This document shows positions 16,044 through 24,221 of a DNA stretch of 36,775 nucleotides, one piece after another. The stretch is taken from the IMG/VR virus record IMGVR_UViG_3300024344_000052, positions 1-36,775 of that record; one strand, given 5' to 3'. Origin of the DNA: a virus. The position numbers and the translations under genes are program-made. Below the pieces are notes generated by a model. That model saw only the letters and a list, made by a program, of their open reading frames with translations. It had not been told where the DNA came from and did no database searches. Position 1 is the stretch's first letter, and each line of letters opens with the position of its first letter.

Positions 16044-16427
16044 GATTCCCGCCGACAATCTTCATAATTCGTACCGCTTGACCGTTCCACTCCCCTAGAT
16101 CCTCTGCAGTGAATGCATCCAGCTCACGCAGAGAAAAGTGAAATACGTAAGCAATGTCCGCTAGAGTGTCTCTCCATCCGTGGGGGAATCGTCCAAAAAA
16201 TCGGTAATGACCCCCGTCACCCGCATAAAATCAGAGGCATCCATCATATTGACACTGTCCTCTGGAATACTGGCCAAGGTTGCTGCCATCACCGCCATTT
16301 TTTGGATATCGCCGCCCACCAGGTCGAATTTTTTCATATCGCGAACAGTCGGCCTGCGAATATTCAGCTCTGTGACTTCGACCTTGTTCACCAGTACCGG
16401 GTATTTCAGTGTGATTTGGGTTGTCAT
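16036..16427 (-). CDS. Tail chaperone frameshift product (E+E'-type), 130 residues
   Basis: A -1 shift at the slippery heptamer 16194-16200 replaces the last ten residues of the short chaperone with 52 others. The new part reads GRFPHGWRDTLADIAYVFHF and continues with LRELDAFTAEDLGEWNGQAV. ADIAYVFHF-x4-LDAF-x4-LGEW matches the P2 GpE' family. The product ends at TGA 16036-16038, overlapping the tape measure start by 8 bases. Long tailed phages make both forms, and the ratio controls tape measure wrapping by tube subunits. Frame, motif and slippery site agree; the shift itself is inferred. Confidence 0.8.
16161..16427 (-). CDS. Tail assembly chaperone, short form (Mu gp41/P2 E-like)
   Basis: An 88-residue protein: TTQITLKYPVLVNKVEVTEL, NIRRPTVRDMKKFD, then two helices with a central Met/Asp-rich turn. 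This is the phage tail assembly chaperone E/gp41 family. It lies between tail tube and tape measure genes as expected. Its stop is in-frame only if the ribosome does not shift at 16194-16200. Confidence 0.85.
   Translation of the reverse strand: MTTQITLKYPVLVNKVEVTELNIRRPTVRDMKKFDLVGGDIQKMAVMAATLASIPEDSVNMMDASDFMRVTGVITDFLDDSPTDGETL
16194..16200 (-). promoter_or_regulatory. Programmed -1 frameshift slippery site T TTT TTG
   Basis: In the zero frame codons 76-78 read GAT TTT TTG, giving the heptamer T TTT TTG in the X XXY YYZ phase. The same heptamer is the reported slippery site of the P2 E/E' chaperone. The -1 frame stays open for 52 codons beyond it and encodes a GpE'-like domain. Confidence 0.8.
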
Positions 16428-16439
16428 AATGTCTCGCTT

Positions 16440-16796
16440 TTATTGTTCGTCTACAGATTGCCCGGATAACTTCAGGCTGATTTCACCGGCCCCGGAATCC
16501 AGTTGTGGCGGCTCCATTGTCCAGGCGTTACGCATGTGGAAAACCACACCGGTATCTGTCGTCACAATCGCCAGGGCATCCACAATGTCCGCCAATTCTC
16601 GGATTGACTGATCCGCAGTGTGCGCTACCTTCATATCCAGTTCTGGAGGTTGAGGATCTTCCTTGTATAAAAACTCACCGCCCGCATAAATGGCCTCTTT
16701 GTTTGCACCATCCAGCGTCAGCGTCGCTCCTGGCAAAGACCGAATGACATTCCCGTCAATCCTAATTTCAACCAGACCTGTTACTTGAGTTGCCAT
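16440..16796 (-). CDS. Tail tube protein (Mu gp40/M-like)
   Basis: A 118-residue protein: QVTGLVEIRIDGNVIRSLPG, then ATLTLDG and EEDPQPPELDM-type segments (YKEDPQPPELDMKVAHT), matching the Mu-type tail tube family. It builds the inner tube of the contractile tail. AGGGGGTAGATT lies before the ATG. Its place between sheath and chaperone genes is that of Mu gpM. Confidence 0.9.
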   Translation of the reverse strand: MATQVTGLVEIRIDGNVIRSLPGATLTLDGANKEAIYAGGEFLYKEDPQPPELDMKVAHTADQSIRELADIVDALAIVTTDTGVVFHMRNAWTMEPPQLDSGAGEISLKLSGQSVDEQ

Positions 16797-16813
16797 AATC
16801 TACCCCCTACAGA

Positions 16814-17038
16814 CTAAAAGAACGTCGGTTTTGCAACCGCTCGGGTAAGAGCCATCAGCCCGGTTTGCAAATCAGTTGCGCCGATTGATACCCATTGTTG
16901 ATCGATGTTCTCCAATGCCCTCAACCTTTGACAGAGATGATCTAGCTCAACACCTAATAGCTTGATATCATTCATAAGCTCTATTTCGGACTCTGAAAGC
17001 TCCCGATAACTTTTTATTTTCCTGTGTTGGTTTTCCAC
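16814..17038 (-). CDS. Acb2/Tad1-like cyclic nucleotide sponge (anti-CBASS/Thoeris)
   Basis: A 74-residue protein with a GTG start behind GGGGGGTAGATC. It begins with ENQHRKIKSYRELSESEIEL and ends with a WVSIGATDLQTGLMALTRAV helix and a short KPTFF tail, the pattern I know from proteins called Acb2/Tad1 hairpin-domain (DUF7681). Family members bind and sequester cyclic di- and trinucleotides or gcADPR signals made by CBASS and Thoeris defence, without cleaving them. It is translated in the tail operon between sheath and tube, so it would be made with late proteins. Family recognition is from memory of motif layout; ligand is unknown. Confidence 0.72.
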   Translation of the reverse strand: MENQHRKIKSYRELSESEIELMNDIKLLGVELDHLCQRLRALENIDQQWVSIGATDLQTGLMALTRAVAKPTFF

Positions 17039-17050
17039 GATCTACCCCCC

Positions 17051-18511
17051 CTATCTAAACTCAGAATGAACCGCAGTAATCCGCAGTTGCCCGACCAGAT
17101 CCGGATTCTCATACACATCCAACCGGCTCTTATTACTGCCGTTGATCTGCAGCGTCAGGGTTGACTTATACCCCTCATACCCCTGCATCCAGCCGTTGTC
17201 GATCGCTTCCTGATACGTCGCAAGAATCACCGGCTTAACCGTCTTAGGCTGAGCAATCGCCTGGCCGCGAGTCACATTCACCGTATCATCGGCCAGCTTA
17301 TGCCGTGGATACTGCGCGGCAATCCGAGAGCGCAACAAAAACCGCCAACGCTCAAGCGTCTCAGCAGTATTGATATAAAGGTAAGCATCGTCCTGCAGGT
17401 TTGAACTGTTGACCTGGTACATACTGATCTGCGCCTCGATCTGCACCGTGCCATCCCTCTGAACCCGATGCGTCGCAATGCCATCAAAGAGCAGAGTATT
17501 GCGCTCGGAATCGTCCCAATGATCCTCAATCTTCGCAGGCAAAACCCCCTCAAGCTCAAGAGAGACCAACTGCCTCGCCGGATCATTGGTCAGATTAAAC
17601 GCCCCAACCGCACCATTCACCGCCGCCCAGATCCACGGCGGTGTCGGGCTGATATTCGTCCCCATCGCCGTCACATGCGGATTATTCCGACCGTTGCCAA
17701 ACGCAGCAGTCGCCGCCAGATTACCGCGAAATGCGGTAAATGCCCGACCGCCGATCTGACGTAAAGGCCCAAATCTTGAATCCAGCTCGTTTTCCAAAGC
17801 CAGCAAATTCGGCGTATCCGTCCACGGCGTCACATACCAGTTCCACCATTCATCGCCAAACGCAGCAATCGCCGTATTAATATCCGGATTGGCTGTACCG
17901 CCTGCCATCGCAACAATCGCCACCGCTACACCGGCAGGTGTCGTCTCACCAAAATAATTAAACCGCACATCGATATCGTTACCGGTTTCACCCTTCCATC
18001 GGCATGTCAGCGTAACAACCGCCAGAGTCGCACTGGCCGTCACCGGCAAATCAGTCTGCAAAGTAATCGCCGCCGCAATGGCCGCCGCGATCGTCGCATC
18101 GGTATCGCCACTGGTCACGCCCACCTGGACCCGATAGCCCGCAATATAAAGATTCAAAGTCCCACTGCTCGTCGCAGGCCCGGTGATCGTTAATGTCCCG
18201 GTCGCATTCGCACCCGCGCCGTTTTCATCCAGAGCGATCGCCCACATCTCCACAAACGGCTCGGCCTTTTTCGCCGCCTTGATCATCTCAGCCAACTGAG
18301 AACCACGACCAAAATAGCCTTCCGTCACCTCGCTGTTGCTGGTAATCAACGTCGGCACCGCCTGGGCAACGCTTCCCGCAGCCAGCTTTTGACCGATGAG
18401 CAGCATTTTAAAAGCAATAACCGGGTTACCCGCCAGCCGTGGATCGAACTCCACATAAACGCCCGGTATTCTCAGATTTGCCGGAATTTCGTTAAATGAA
18501 ATCTCGCTCAT
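17051..18511 (-). CDS. Contractile tail sheath protein (Mu gp39/L-like)
   Basis: A 486-residue protein: ISFNEIPANLRIPGVYVEFD at the start, KMLLIGQKLAAGSVAQAVPT, then PDINTAIAAFGDEWWNWYVT, and SYLYINTAETLERWRF-type C-terminus (DDAYLYINTAETLERWRFLL). These are hallmarks of the Mu-type sheath. Length matches the family. The ATG overlaps the DUF2635 stop (ATGA). Confidence 0.95.
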   Translation of the reverse strand: MSEISFNEIPANLRIPGVYVEFDPRLAGNPVIAFKMLLIGQKLAAGSVAQAVPTLITSNSEVTEGYFGRGSQLAEMIKAAKKAEPFVEMWAIALDENGAGANATGTLTITGPATSSGTLNLYIAGYRVQVGVTSGDTDATIAAAIAAAITLQTDLPVTASATLAVVTLTCRWKGETGNDIDVRFNYFGETTPAGVAVAIVAMAGGTANPDINTAIAAFGDEWWNWYVTPWTDTPNLLALENELDSRFGPLRQIGGRAFTAFRGNLAATAAFGNGRNNPHVTAMGTNISPTPPWIWAAVNGAVGAFNLTNDPARQLVSLELEGVLPAKIEDHWDDSERNTLLFDGIATHRVQRDGTVQIEAQISMYQVNSSNLQDDAYLYINTAETLERWRFLLRSRIAAQYPRHKLADDTVNVTRGQAIAQPKTVKPVILATYQEAIDNGWMQGYEGYKSTLTLQINGSNKSRLDVYENPDLVGQLRITAVHSEFR

Positions 18512-18687
18512 TTTTTATCTCCTTTCGGTGGCTTGGCCTCGAGCACGCTGCCATCCCTCAGCCGTCGTATCCAGAATGGGGTTTTATCCACAAGTGCCCC
18601 CGCATCCGGCAACACATTACGCAGATTCCCCGGCATCCGAACGACATATTCTGGCTGCGCCGGTTTAACAAAAATCTTCTTCAACAT
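18508..18687 (-). CDS. DUF2635 protein (Mu gp38-like)
   Basis: A 59-residue protein, MLKKIFVKPAQPEYVVRMPG followed by a PDAGALVDKTPFWIRRLRDG segment and a basic tail, matches DUF2635. This small protein lies directly before the sheath gene in Mu-like phages; its function is unknown, perhaps sheath assembly. It has a GGGTGATTT leader and overlaps the sheath start by 4 bases. Confidence 0.85.
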   Translation of the reverse strand: MLKKIFVKPAQPEYVVRMPGNLRNVLPDAGALVDKTPFWIRRLRDGSVLEAKPPKGDKK

Positions 18688-18697
18688 AAATCACCCA

Positions 18698-19204
18698 TTA
18701 TTGAGCTAAAGTTTCTTCACTAATCATCACCGGATCATCCGCTGTCCCGCCAAAATTGCTCTCTGCATGAAACAAAATAAAATCCGCCAGCCCGGAAATA
18801 TCCGGACAATTAAAATCAAACGGTCCAACCTTCGATTCCACCGAAATCCACCCGTAAGGCGCATCCAACTGTCGGCTCTGAATAATGCGATCCAATGGTA
18901 TGTTCAAGCGCATCGCCGCCTGAAAAGCCATCACCTCATCGATCATCGTCAGCTCGGCCTCTTCAATCGCCAGGCCCCCGGCATCGTCTTCCGTCTTTAT
19001 TTGTCCGACGAGGATAAAATCGACGTATCGCTTATAGATCGAATCCTCGGAAATGCCCTTGCTGACAAAGGAATAAACCCCTTTTCTCAGCTCCTGTTCG
19101 TCGCGGTCTGAAAAATCTTTTAGTTCCCGTACCACTAGCCGATGAGTCAGTCCGGACTGCAATCCAGCCCGCATCTGCTCCATAATCACACCCGATTGGC
19201 TCAT
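18698..19204 (-). CDS. Mu gp37-like protein
   Basis: A 168-residue protein with HRLVVRELKDFSDRDEQELR, GVYSFVSKG and RLNIPLDRIIQSRQLDAPYG, consistent with Mu gp37-type tail terminator or joining proteins. It overlaps the gp10-like gene stop (ATGA). Role in capping the tail and joining it to the head is inferred from position. Confidence 0.7.
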   Translation of the reverse strand: MSQSGVIMEQMRAGLQSGLTHRLVVRELKDFSDRDEQELRKGVYSFVSKGISEDSIYKRYVDFILVGQIKTEDDAGGLAIEEAELTMIDEVMAFQAAMRLNIPLDRIIQSRQLDAPYGWISVESKVGPFDFNCPDISGLADFILFHAESNFGGTADDPVMISEETLAQ

Positions 19205-19695
19205 AGCCCGACTTCGCGCAATCCTTTCGCTGCGCCTTCGCGTACCAGCTTGATCACCCGGCTTTCCTTAGCCTTCAACGCCGGTTCCAGATACGGCTGT
19301 TTCGGCGTACCCTTACGTGCAATCGAGCGGGCCATCACATACGCCAGGTCTTCCTCAGACATTTCGGAGTCATTGGGTGAAATGCCTTTTGTCTTGATCC
19401 AGCTCAGCATCGCATCATGGCTGGGACTGCCGCCGGATTCAGCGCCTTGCTCAACAGCACCCGCGTAATTCAATCCACTGCCGACCAGATATCGAATATC
19501 CGACTGCTTTTTAACCGTGATCGAGTTCGTCAGGTTAGAAAACGCTTTCGGCGCTTCCTTACGTGCTTCACGACTGATTTCCAATGCCCCGCGGTGCAAC
19601 CCCCGCGAGACATTGGAAATCATCGCACTCGGGAACTTCTTAAACGCCCGCAGTACCTTCTCATCCTTGATATCAACTTTAAGCGCCAGGCTCAA
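19201..19695 (-). CDS. HK97 gp10-like head-tail joining protein
   Basis: A 164-residue protein with VDIKDEKVLRAFKKFPSAMI, EISREARKEAPKAFSNLTNS, then YLVGSGLNYAGAVEQGA and KQPYLEPAL, the HK97 gp10 pattern (tail completion/head-tail joining). The start is a TTG overlapping the upstream stop (TTGA) behind GGGGGATTCGTT. Confidence 0.85.
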   Translation of the reverse strand: MSLALKVDIKDEKVLRAFKKFPSAMISNVSRGLHRGALEISREARKEAPKAFSNLTNSITVKKQSDIRYLVGSGLNYAGAVEQGAESGGSPSHDAMLSWIKTKGISPNDSEMSEEDLAYVMARSIARKGTPKQPYLEPALKAKESRVIKLVREGAAKGLREVGL

Positions 19696-19871
19696 AACGA
19701 ATCCCCCGGCCCTAAGACATCCGCAAGAAATAACAAAACCTGCTCACCCAAAGCAAAGCAGAATCCAAAAATAAACCCCACGATCATCACGCCGACCGCC
19801 GCCGCTTTTAGAATGGATTCACGTCCATTCACCGACCAGTAATCTTTCTCGTTCGGATGTCCCATCATCAT
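19692..19871 (-). CDS. Small single-pass membrane protein, 59 residues
   Basis: Three tandem ATGs (19871, 19868, 19865) overlap the upstream TGA. The protein has HPNEKDYWSVNGRESILKAA and one membrane segment (AVGVMIVGFIFGFCFALG). It sits between the adaptor and gp10-like genes, not far from holin and XhlA-like genes. It may be an accessory lysis protein; function unknown. Its end GPGDSF creates the GGGGGATTCGTT ribosome binding region of the next gene. Confidence 0.65.
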   Translation of the reverse strand: MMMGHPNEKDYWSVNGRESILKAAAVGVMIVGFIFGFCFALGEQVLLFLADVLGPGDSF

Positions 19872-20485
19872 GCCGCCTGTCGGTCAAATTCATCCATCAG
19901 CTGCTTATACAACGCCGCCGGAGTGCCATTCTTAGGCCCCGACTGCAAACCATCGCGCAACTGCACCGGCTTACCCACATTCCGATTTGCCAGCTCCTTC
20001 ATGGCTTCTGCACTGGCGCGTAACAGCACTAGATGCAAATACTGATCCTGTATCGTTGTCTCGGCATCGGTATCGCCAATCGCATGCCGCGCTGCATAAA
20101 AATAATCGTAACTCACACCATAGGTGTTAATTTCCTGAGCATTCGGCGGCGTGTCGAAATACAAATTTCTCACCCCACCAACATCCACAACCCGCGGCTG
20201 CGGAACAGGGCGCAGATAGTCCGGGTTCCAGGGCTGTTTCGCTTTTTTAATGCGAATCCCCCAGTGTGAAAATCCGAAAGTGTCAAAGTCAGCAGGCACC
20301 GTATAGCTGTCCACATCCGCCACCAGCGTCAATGTCCCTTTAACGCGCCTCGGTACTGCACGCGACATATCCAAAGCCGTCAGATCCAAATGCCGAATAA
20401 AATCCTGATCGCCCGGCGCGGTGAACTTCTTCGCCGCATCGTGCAAAATGCATTTGATCTCGGTAATCAGCTGGTTTCGGTTCAT
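19868..20485 (-). CDS. Putative head completion/adaptor protein
   Basis: A 205-residue protein from the ATG at 20485 (MNRNQLITEIKCILHDA), which overlaps the upstream stop (ATGA). Helical N-terminus, a beta-rich middle (GTLTLVADVDSYTVPADFDT, NLYFDTPPNAQE) and a helical C-terminus (LHLVLLRASAEAMKELANRN) resemble gp11/adaptor-type connector proteins. Position between capsid and gp10-like gene supports a head-neck role. Family match is tentative. Confidence 0.6.
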   Translation of the reverse strand: MNRNQLITEIKCILHDAAKKFTAPGDQDFIRHLDLTALDMSRAVPRRVKGTLTLVADVDSYTVPADFDTFGFSHWGIRIKKAKQPWNPDYLRPVPQPRVVDVGGVRNLYFDTPPNAQEINTYGVSYDYFYAARHAIGDTDAETTIQDQYLHLVLLRASAEAMKELANRNVGKPVQLRDGLQSGPKNGTPAALYKQLMDEFDRQAA

Positions 20486-20730
20486 CCGGCGATCTGATTT
20501 GCGAACTCGCTGATAACGAGCCCCACGAGCAACATAATAATGGCCCATTCCCGCTTGGCCCGCTTCTCCATCTCCTTCTTAATGTTCTCGATAGCAGACT
20601 GCGTCAAAGCGATATTCGTCACAATGCCCGTCGTTCCATTACCGTACAGCGTGTTACGTATAGAGTTCACTTCATTCCAAATCGATTCCTCACCACGACG
20701 TACTTCTTCTCTCAGTTTTTCGCTATCCAT
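20482..20730 (-). CDS. XhlA-like coiled-coil/membrane lysis-associated protein
   Basis: From the ATG at 20730 the protein is 82 residues: an N-terminal coiled coil (EKLREEVRRGEESIWNEVNS), a second helix (SAIENIKKEMEKRAK) and a C-terminal membrane segment (WAIIMLLVGLVISEFA). This is the layout of XhlA-type proteins that assist holin-mediated lysis. It is directly downstream of the 3-TM holin gene. A fusion or in-frame upstream start nine codons earlier is possible but lacks a ribosome site. Confidence 0.6.
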   Translation of the reverse strand: MDSEKLREEVRRGEESIWNEVNSIRNTLYGNGTTGIVTNIALTQSAIENIKKEMEKRAKREWAIIMLLVGLVISEFANQIAG

Positions 20731-20740
20731 GTGTATTTCG

Positions 20741-21157
20741 CTACCGGGTGCGGCCACTAAACTTCTCCACCGTTCTCAGAGTCCCCATTCCGAGCAGCGC
20801 AAAAACCAACTCCGTCATCATATCCGTCGGCAATTGAGGCCCCGGCGCACCGGTTACCCACTGAATCACCGGATTAATCAAAAACGTCATGACTAAGGCC
20901 GCCACGCACACCCAGCCGATCGCGGGCCGCCAGCCCGAGATATAAAAAGTTCGCCGATTGGCGGTTAATTTCGCAACTTCCGGATCGATCTGAGTCGCTT
21001 TTTGCAACACCAGATCCTTGACCAACTTCACCGCGGCCGACTGAGCCTCGCCAACAGCGTGATCCGCGAGAACGTCGACAATACGACGCACAGACAGCCC
21101 GGAATCCCCGACATCCATTCCATTAACCATGCGCTTTAAAGCATCAAACATCCGCAT
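20741..21157 (-). CDS. 3-TM holin (GTA holin-like)
   Basis: From ATG 21157 (MRMFDALKRMVNG, behind AGGGTG) the protein has 138 residues. RTFYISGWRPAIGWVCVAAL, a proline-bearing second segment (MTFLINPVIQWV) and LVFALLGMGTLRTVEKFSG match the GTA_holin_3TM family: RP-x-IGW and G-x-x-RT-x-EK motifs. It permeabilises the inner membrane at lysis. It overlaps the upstream gene by 14 bases. The open frame extends far upstream but the earlier codons are a shadow of the neighbour. Confidence 0.82.
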   Translation of the reverse strand: MRMFDALKRMVNGMDVGDSGLSVRRIVDVLADHAVGEAQSAAVKLVKDLVLQKATQIDPEVAKLTANRRTFYISGWRPAIGWVCVAALVMTFLINPVIQWVTGAPGPQLPTDMMTELVFALLGMGTLRTVEKFSGRTR

Positions 21158-21602
21158 CGTCACCCTGAGCAACCTCCGGACTAATCGCCCCAACAACAAT
21201 CTCAATAAAACCCTTGCGCTCAGAATGTTCGTCCAGGAACCCCTGCAAATCTCCAGCCTCAGCTTGCTCCACCTCAGCCATAAAATCAGCCCGTGCCAAA
21301 CGCTCCTGATCAATCGCTGACAATACTCCTTTCCGGGTATGTTCAGACGCCAGCTCCGCCTGCTCCAACGCATCCAGTTCATCGGCCAACAAATTCAGCA
21401 TCGCCTTGGCCACGCTGGCAACATTGCCGCCCAGAATCGCCTCGATAAACTCATCCGCGTCCTGCAGTACTGGTTCAACGGCAGGTTCGGGTTCTTTCAA
21501 ACCCGGCACCTCAGCCTCGTCCACCAACACAGTCTCTCCGGGCAAAACAGCCCGACCGCCAATATAACGAACGGTCGATCCCGTATTTTTTATCGGTTGC
21601 AT
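21144..21602 (-). CDS. Hypothetical head-region protein, acidic
   Basis: A 152-residue acidic protein. The N-terminus (TVRYIGGRAVLPGETVLVDE) looks like a small beta domain and the rest is helical with many Glu/Asp/Ala. It lies immediately after the capsid gene, where Mu has gp35. AGGAAAACTCT precedes the ATG. A head accessory or neck role is likely by position only. Confidence 0.6.
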   Translation of the reverse strand: MQPIKNTGSTVRYIGGRAVLPGETVLVDEAEVPGLKEPEPAVEPVLQDADEFIEAILGGNVASVAKAMLNLLADELDALEQAELASEHTRKGVLSAIDQERLARADFMAEVEQAEAGDLQGFLDEHSERKGFIEIVVGAISPEVAQGDDADV

Positions 21603-21614
21603 AGAGTTTTCCTA

Positions 21615-24206
21615 TTAAAGATTCACACGATCAATACGCGCAGCTGCACTGAACAGCACAATCGAAGTCAATGCACGCTTAAGCTGAGTCGGTGTGTGCA
21701 GGATCAAAAACTGATCCCCATAGGCTTCTTTCTTTCCAGTAAAACGCCCATTGGCATCTTTCTGATTCTCCAGCTCGCCCATCGTCCACGGTTTCATCAT
21801 CCGCAACCGCGTCTGACCCCGCTCACCGAGGACTACCCGCTGGTCGCCCATCCACAGCCCAGGCGCGGAGGTTTTAAAGTTCGGAATATCCTTGACCCGT
21901 CCCAAATTCCCGTCCATAGACAAATCCGTACCGGGTCGTTTACTGTTGGCACCAAACTGCTTGGCCTGCTCGATCTGCGTCATCGCCGTACCGCTCATCA
22001 AACCGAAATTAGCCCGGTGATACCGCTGGTCCTCGATCACGCTCTTGCGTAATCCGTAGCGATACAAAAACCCATCCCAATGCGCATCGACATCCGCAGC
22101 CCCCGGATCGGTATCAAACTGGAATGCATTGGTTGCATAGCTGTAATCGACCAGCAACGCATCAGTACCGCCCGGCGTTTGAATCACACCCGCCTCGTTA
22201 ACGATATAAATCTCGCCAACATTGTAATTAATCACGTAATAATCACCGGCAGCCTGTGCCCCAGAGCCATCATATTCGTTGATTGCACCACCTTTAAAAG
22301 TGACCGTAATCGGGTTGACAGTAGCGCCCACCTGGCTGCCGTTCAGATCGTACTGCGCCCGAGGATGCACAACCGGAAAATTCACCAAAGTGAAAATGCG
22401 ATTCGTGCCATTGGTCTTTGGCCCCAGATCCTCAGCCGACACCGCCACAGACACATATTCATCCGCGGCTCGCAACTGCTCGTTAAAAATCATCTGCTCC
22501 GTATCTTCCGCAATAATCCGGCTGGCATTGCGCTGATTTTCGACCAGCGCATCCCAGTTCAAAATCCCGGATTGCGTCAAATACCGCAACTCGTCCGATA
22601 CCTCAAACGCAATTTTTTGCGGAATCGGGTAGGCTGTTTCAGAATCCTGAATCACTCCCGCGCGTGGAATAGAGCCGCCTTCATAAGTGCGCGTATTATT
22701 CCGTCCTGCGGCAGCAGGGTCACGATGTGAATACGGAATCAGCGCAGAACTGGCAAAGGGCAGGGTACCCGAGTCCACAAACTGCAAACCCACCAACTGA
22801 TACACCGCCTCACGAATCACCGTCCGCTCGAAAATCGCCGGGACCGCCACATCGGCCACCACGCCGTCGCCACCGGACAGCAATTTATGCTCCCTGGCAA
22901 GATCATCCCCATGCCGGGCGTCATACATCGCCAGCACTTCGTCCGCCAAAGCCTTATTCTCAGCCAAAAGCACACCACCAGTACTTGCATAACGCCGCGA
23001 GTCGGGCTGACTGGAAAGATTCAACCGTTTATCCACAGACTCCTGCAGCGCTTTGACATTATTCGAATCATCGACAGTAATATGCACGCTGCCCGACGGC
23101 CCGGCAAAACCCTTCGCCGCCAGTTTCGCATTGACCGCAATCTGATTGCCCAGGGCGATCTGATGTTCCGCCAGTGATTTGACCTGATCCTCACTCATCT
23201 CCGCCGTGATCATATCCCGCGCAGAGCGAACAATCGCCAGAGAATCTTCCGAGAGAGCTTTCAGACCCTCCGAAGCATCAATCAAAGTATCGAATTGTCC
23301 CTGTCGAGTTTCCAGCGTCTCCGCCAGCTTCTTTGCGTCGGCCGCCCGCGCATCGTCACGCTCAGCCAAAAGTTTTTCCACATCCGCCGCAGTTAAACCC
23401 GCACCCCCCGCAGAATCCGGCATCTTAATATCCAAAGTCACCGCCCCCGATCCCGAAGCCTCGGCCAGAGTCTTGCCGGTGTCCTCAAACTGAGAAAACA
23501 AAGCCTCCATCGCCGCTTTATCCTCGCCCAAAGTCTTCGCCGACAGCTCAAACGCCGCAACCAGCTTCTGTACAATGGCCTCCGACAATTTCAGCTCGCC
23601 GAATTTTTGGTTCAGTAATTTAATCAGTTCCTTCATATTCATAATTGCGCTCTCGCTTAGTTTGTGGGCAAGTTCAGGGTTAAAAAATGTTTTTACATTG
23701 TCTTCGGCAGTGGGTTCAGATAGGCGTACAGGATCCAGACGCTTTATAACGGGACGGGTGGTCAAACCCGCACCCTGCAAAAGAGTCCCATGTTTCTCAC
23801 CGGTCTCGTTATCCCGGAAATTCTCATGGAAATCGGCGCTTAAATAGATAAAACCGCGCTTCTGCACAGCCTCAAGCCCGTATTCAGTCCAATCGACCTC
23901 CGCAAGCAATCGCCCGTCAGAAATCGTTAACGACTTAATCGTCCCGGCCGAACCATTTTTTGGATTGTGTTCAACATCAATAAAAATATTTTGCCCGTAC
24001 GTATTTTTATTGAAGTTATCGACCATCGATAACAGCATTGCCTCAGAAATCTCAAACCGCCCATAACGCGGATCCGAAAAGTGGCCGGTACGCAGCACCG
24101 TGACAGTACTGGTTTTATCCTCTCCGAGTGTGATTTCGCCCGACAGAAAACGGACGATCACCGGGTTCCCAGGCTCACTCAATAATATTCGTTTCGAATC
24201 ACTCAT
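21615..24206 (-). CDS. Fused prohead protease-scaffold-major capsid protein
   Basis: An 863-residue polypeptide. Residues 1-170 match the Mu I-type protease: IFIDVEHNPKNG with D77 and H80, VDWTEYGLEAV, and YLSADF with S123 as likely nucleophile. Residues about 195-370 are helical and charged, as in scaffolds (LSEAIVQKLVAAFELSAK; KLLAERDDARAADAKKLAET). From about 455 on is a major capsid domain (FERTVIREAVYQLVGLQFVD, YPIPQKIAFEVSDELRYLTQ, then GLRKSVIEDQRYHRANFGLM). In Mu these are separate genes. Self-cleavage would release the capsid protein. No internal start with a good ribosome site was noted. A promoter and terminator lie just upstream. Confidence 0.88.
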   Translation of the reverse strand: MSDSKRILLSEPGNPVIVRFLSGEITLGEDKTSTVTVLRTGHFSDPRYGRFEISEAMLLSMVDNFNKNTYGQNIFIDVEHNPKNGSAGTIKSLTISDGRLLAEVDWTEYGLEAVQKRGFIYLSADFHENFRDNETGEKHGTLLQGAGLTTRPVIKRLDPVRLSEPTAEDNVKTFFNPELAHKLSESAIMNMKELIKLLNQKFGELKLSEAIVQKLVAAFELSAKTLGEDKAAMEALFSQFEDTGKTLAEASGSGAVTLDIKMPDSAGGAGLTAADVEKLLAERDDARAADAKKLAETLETRQGQFDTLIDASEGLKALSEDSLAIVRSARDMITAEMSEDQVKSLAEHQIALGNQIAVNAKLAAKGFAGPSGSVHITVDDSNNVKALQESVDKRLNLSSQPDSRRYASTGGVLLAENKALADEVLAMYDARHGDDLAREHKLLSGGDGVVADVAVPAIFERTVIREAVYQLVGLQFVDSGTLPFASSALIPYSHRDPAAAGRNNTRTYEGGSIPRAGVIQDSETAYPIPQKIAFEVSDELRYLTQSGILNWDALVENQRNASRIIAEDTEQMIFNEQLRAADEYVSVAVSAEDLGPKTNGTNRIFTLVNFPVVHPRAQYDLNGSQVGATVNPITVTFKGGAINEYDGSGAQAAGDYYVINYNVGEIYIVNEAGVIQTPGGTDALLVDYSYATNAFQFDTDPGAADVDAHWDGFLYRYGLRKSVIEDQRYHRANFGLMSGTAMTQIEQAKQFGANSKRPGTDLSMDGNLGRVKDIPNFKTSAPGLWMGDQRVVLGERGQTRLRMMKPWTMGELENQKDANGRFTGKKEAYGDQFLILHTPTQLKRALTSIVLFSAAARIDRVNL

Positions 24207-24221
24207 ATTTTCAACACGTAC

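Noticed and set aside
22080-22730. Plus-strand ORF of 216 codons
   Set aside because: Shadow of the capsid domain; amino-acid content is typical of antisense frames.
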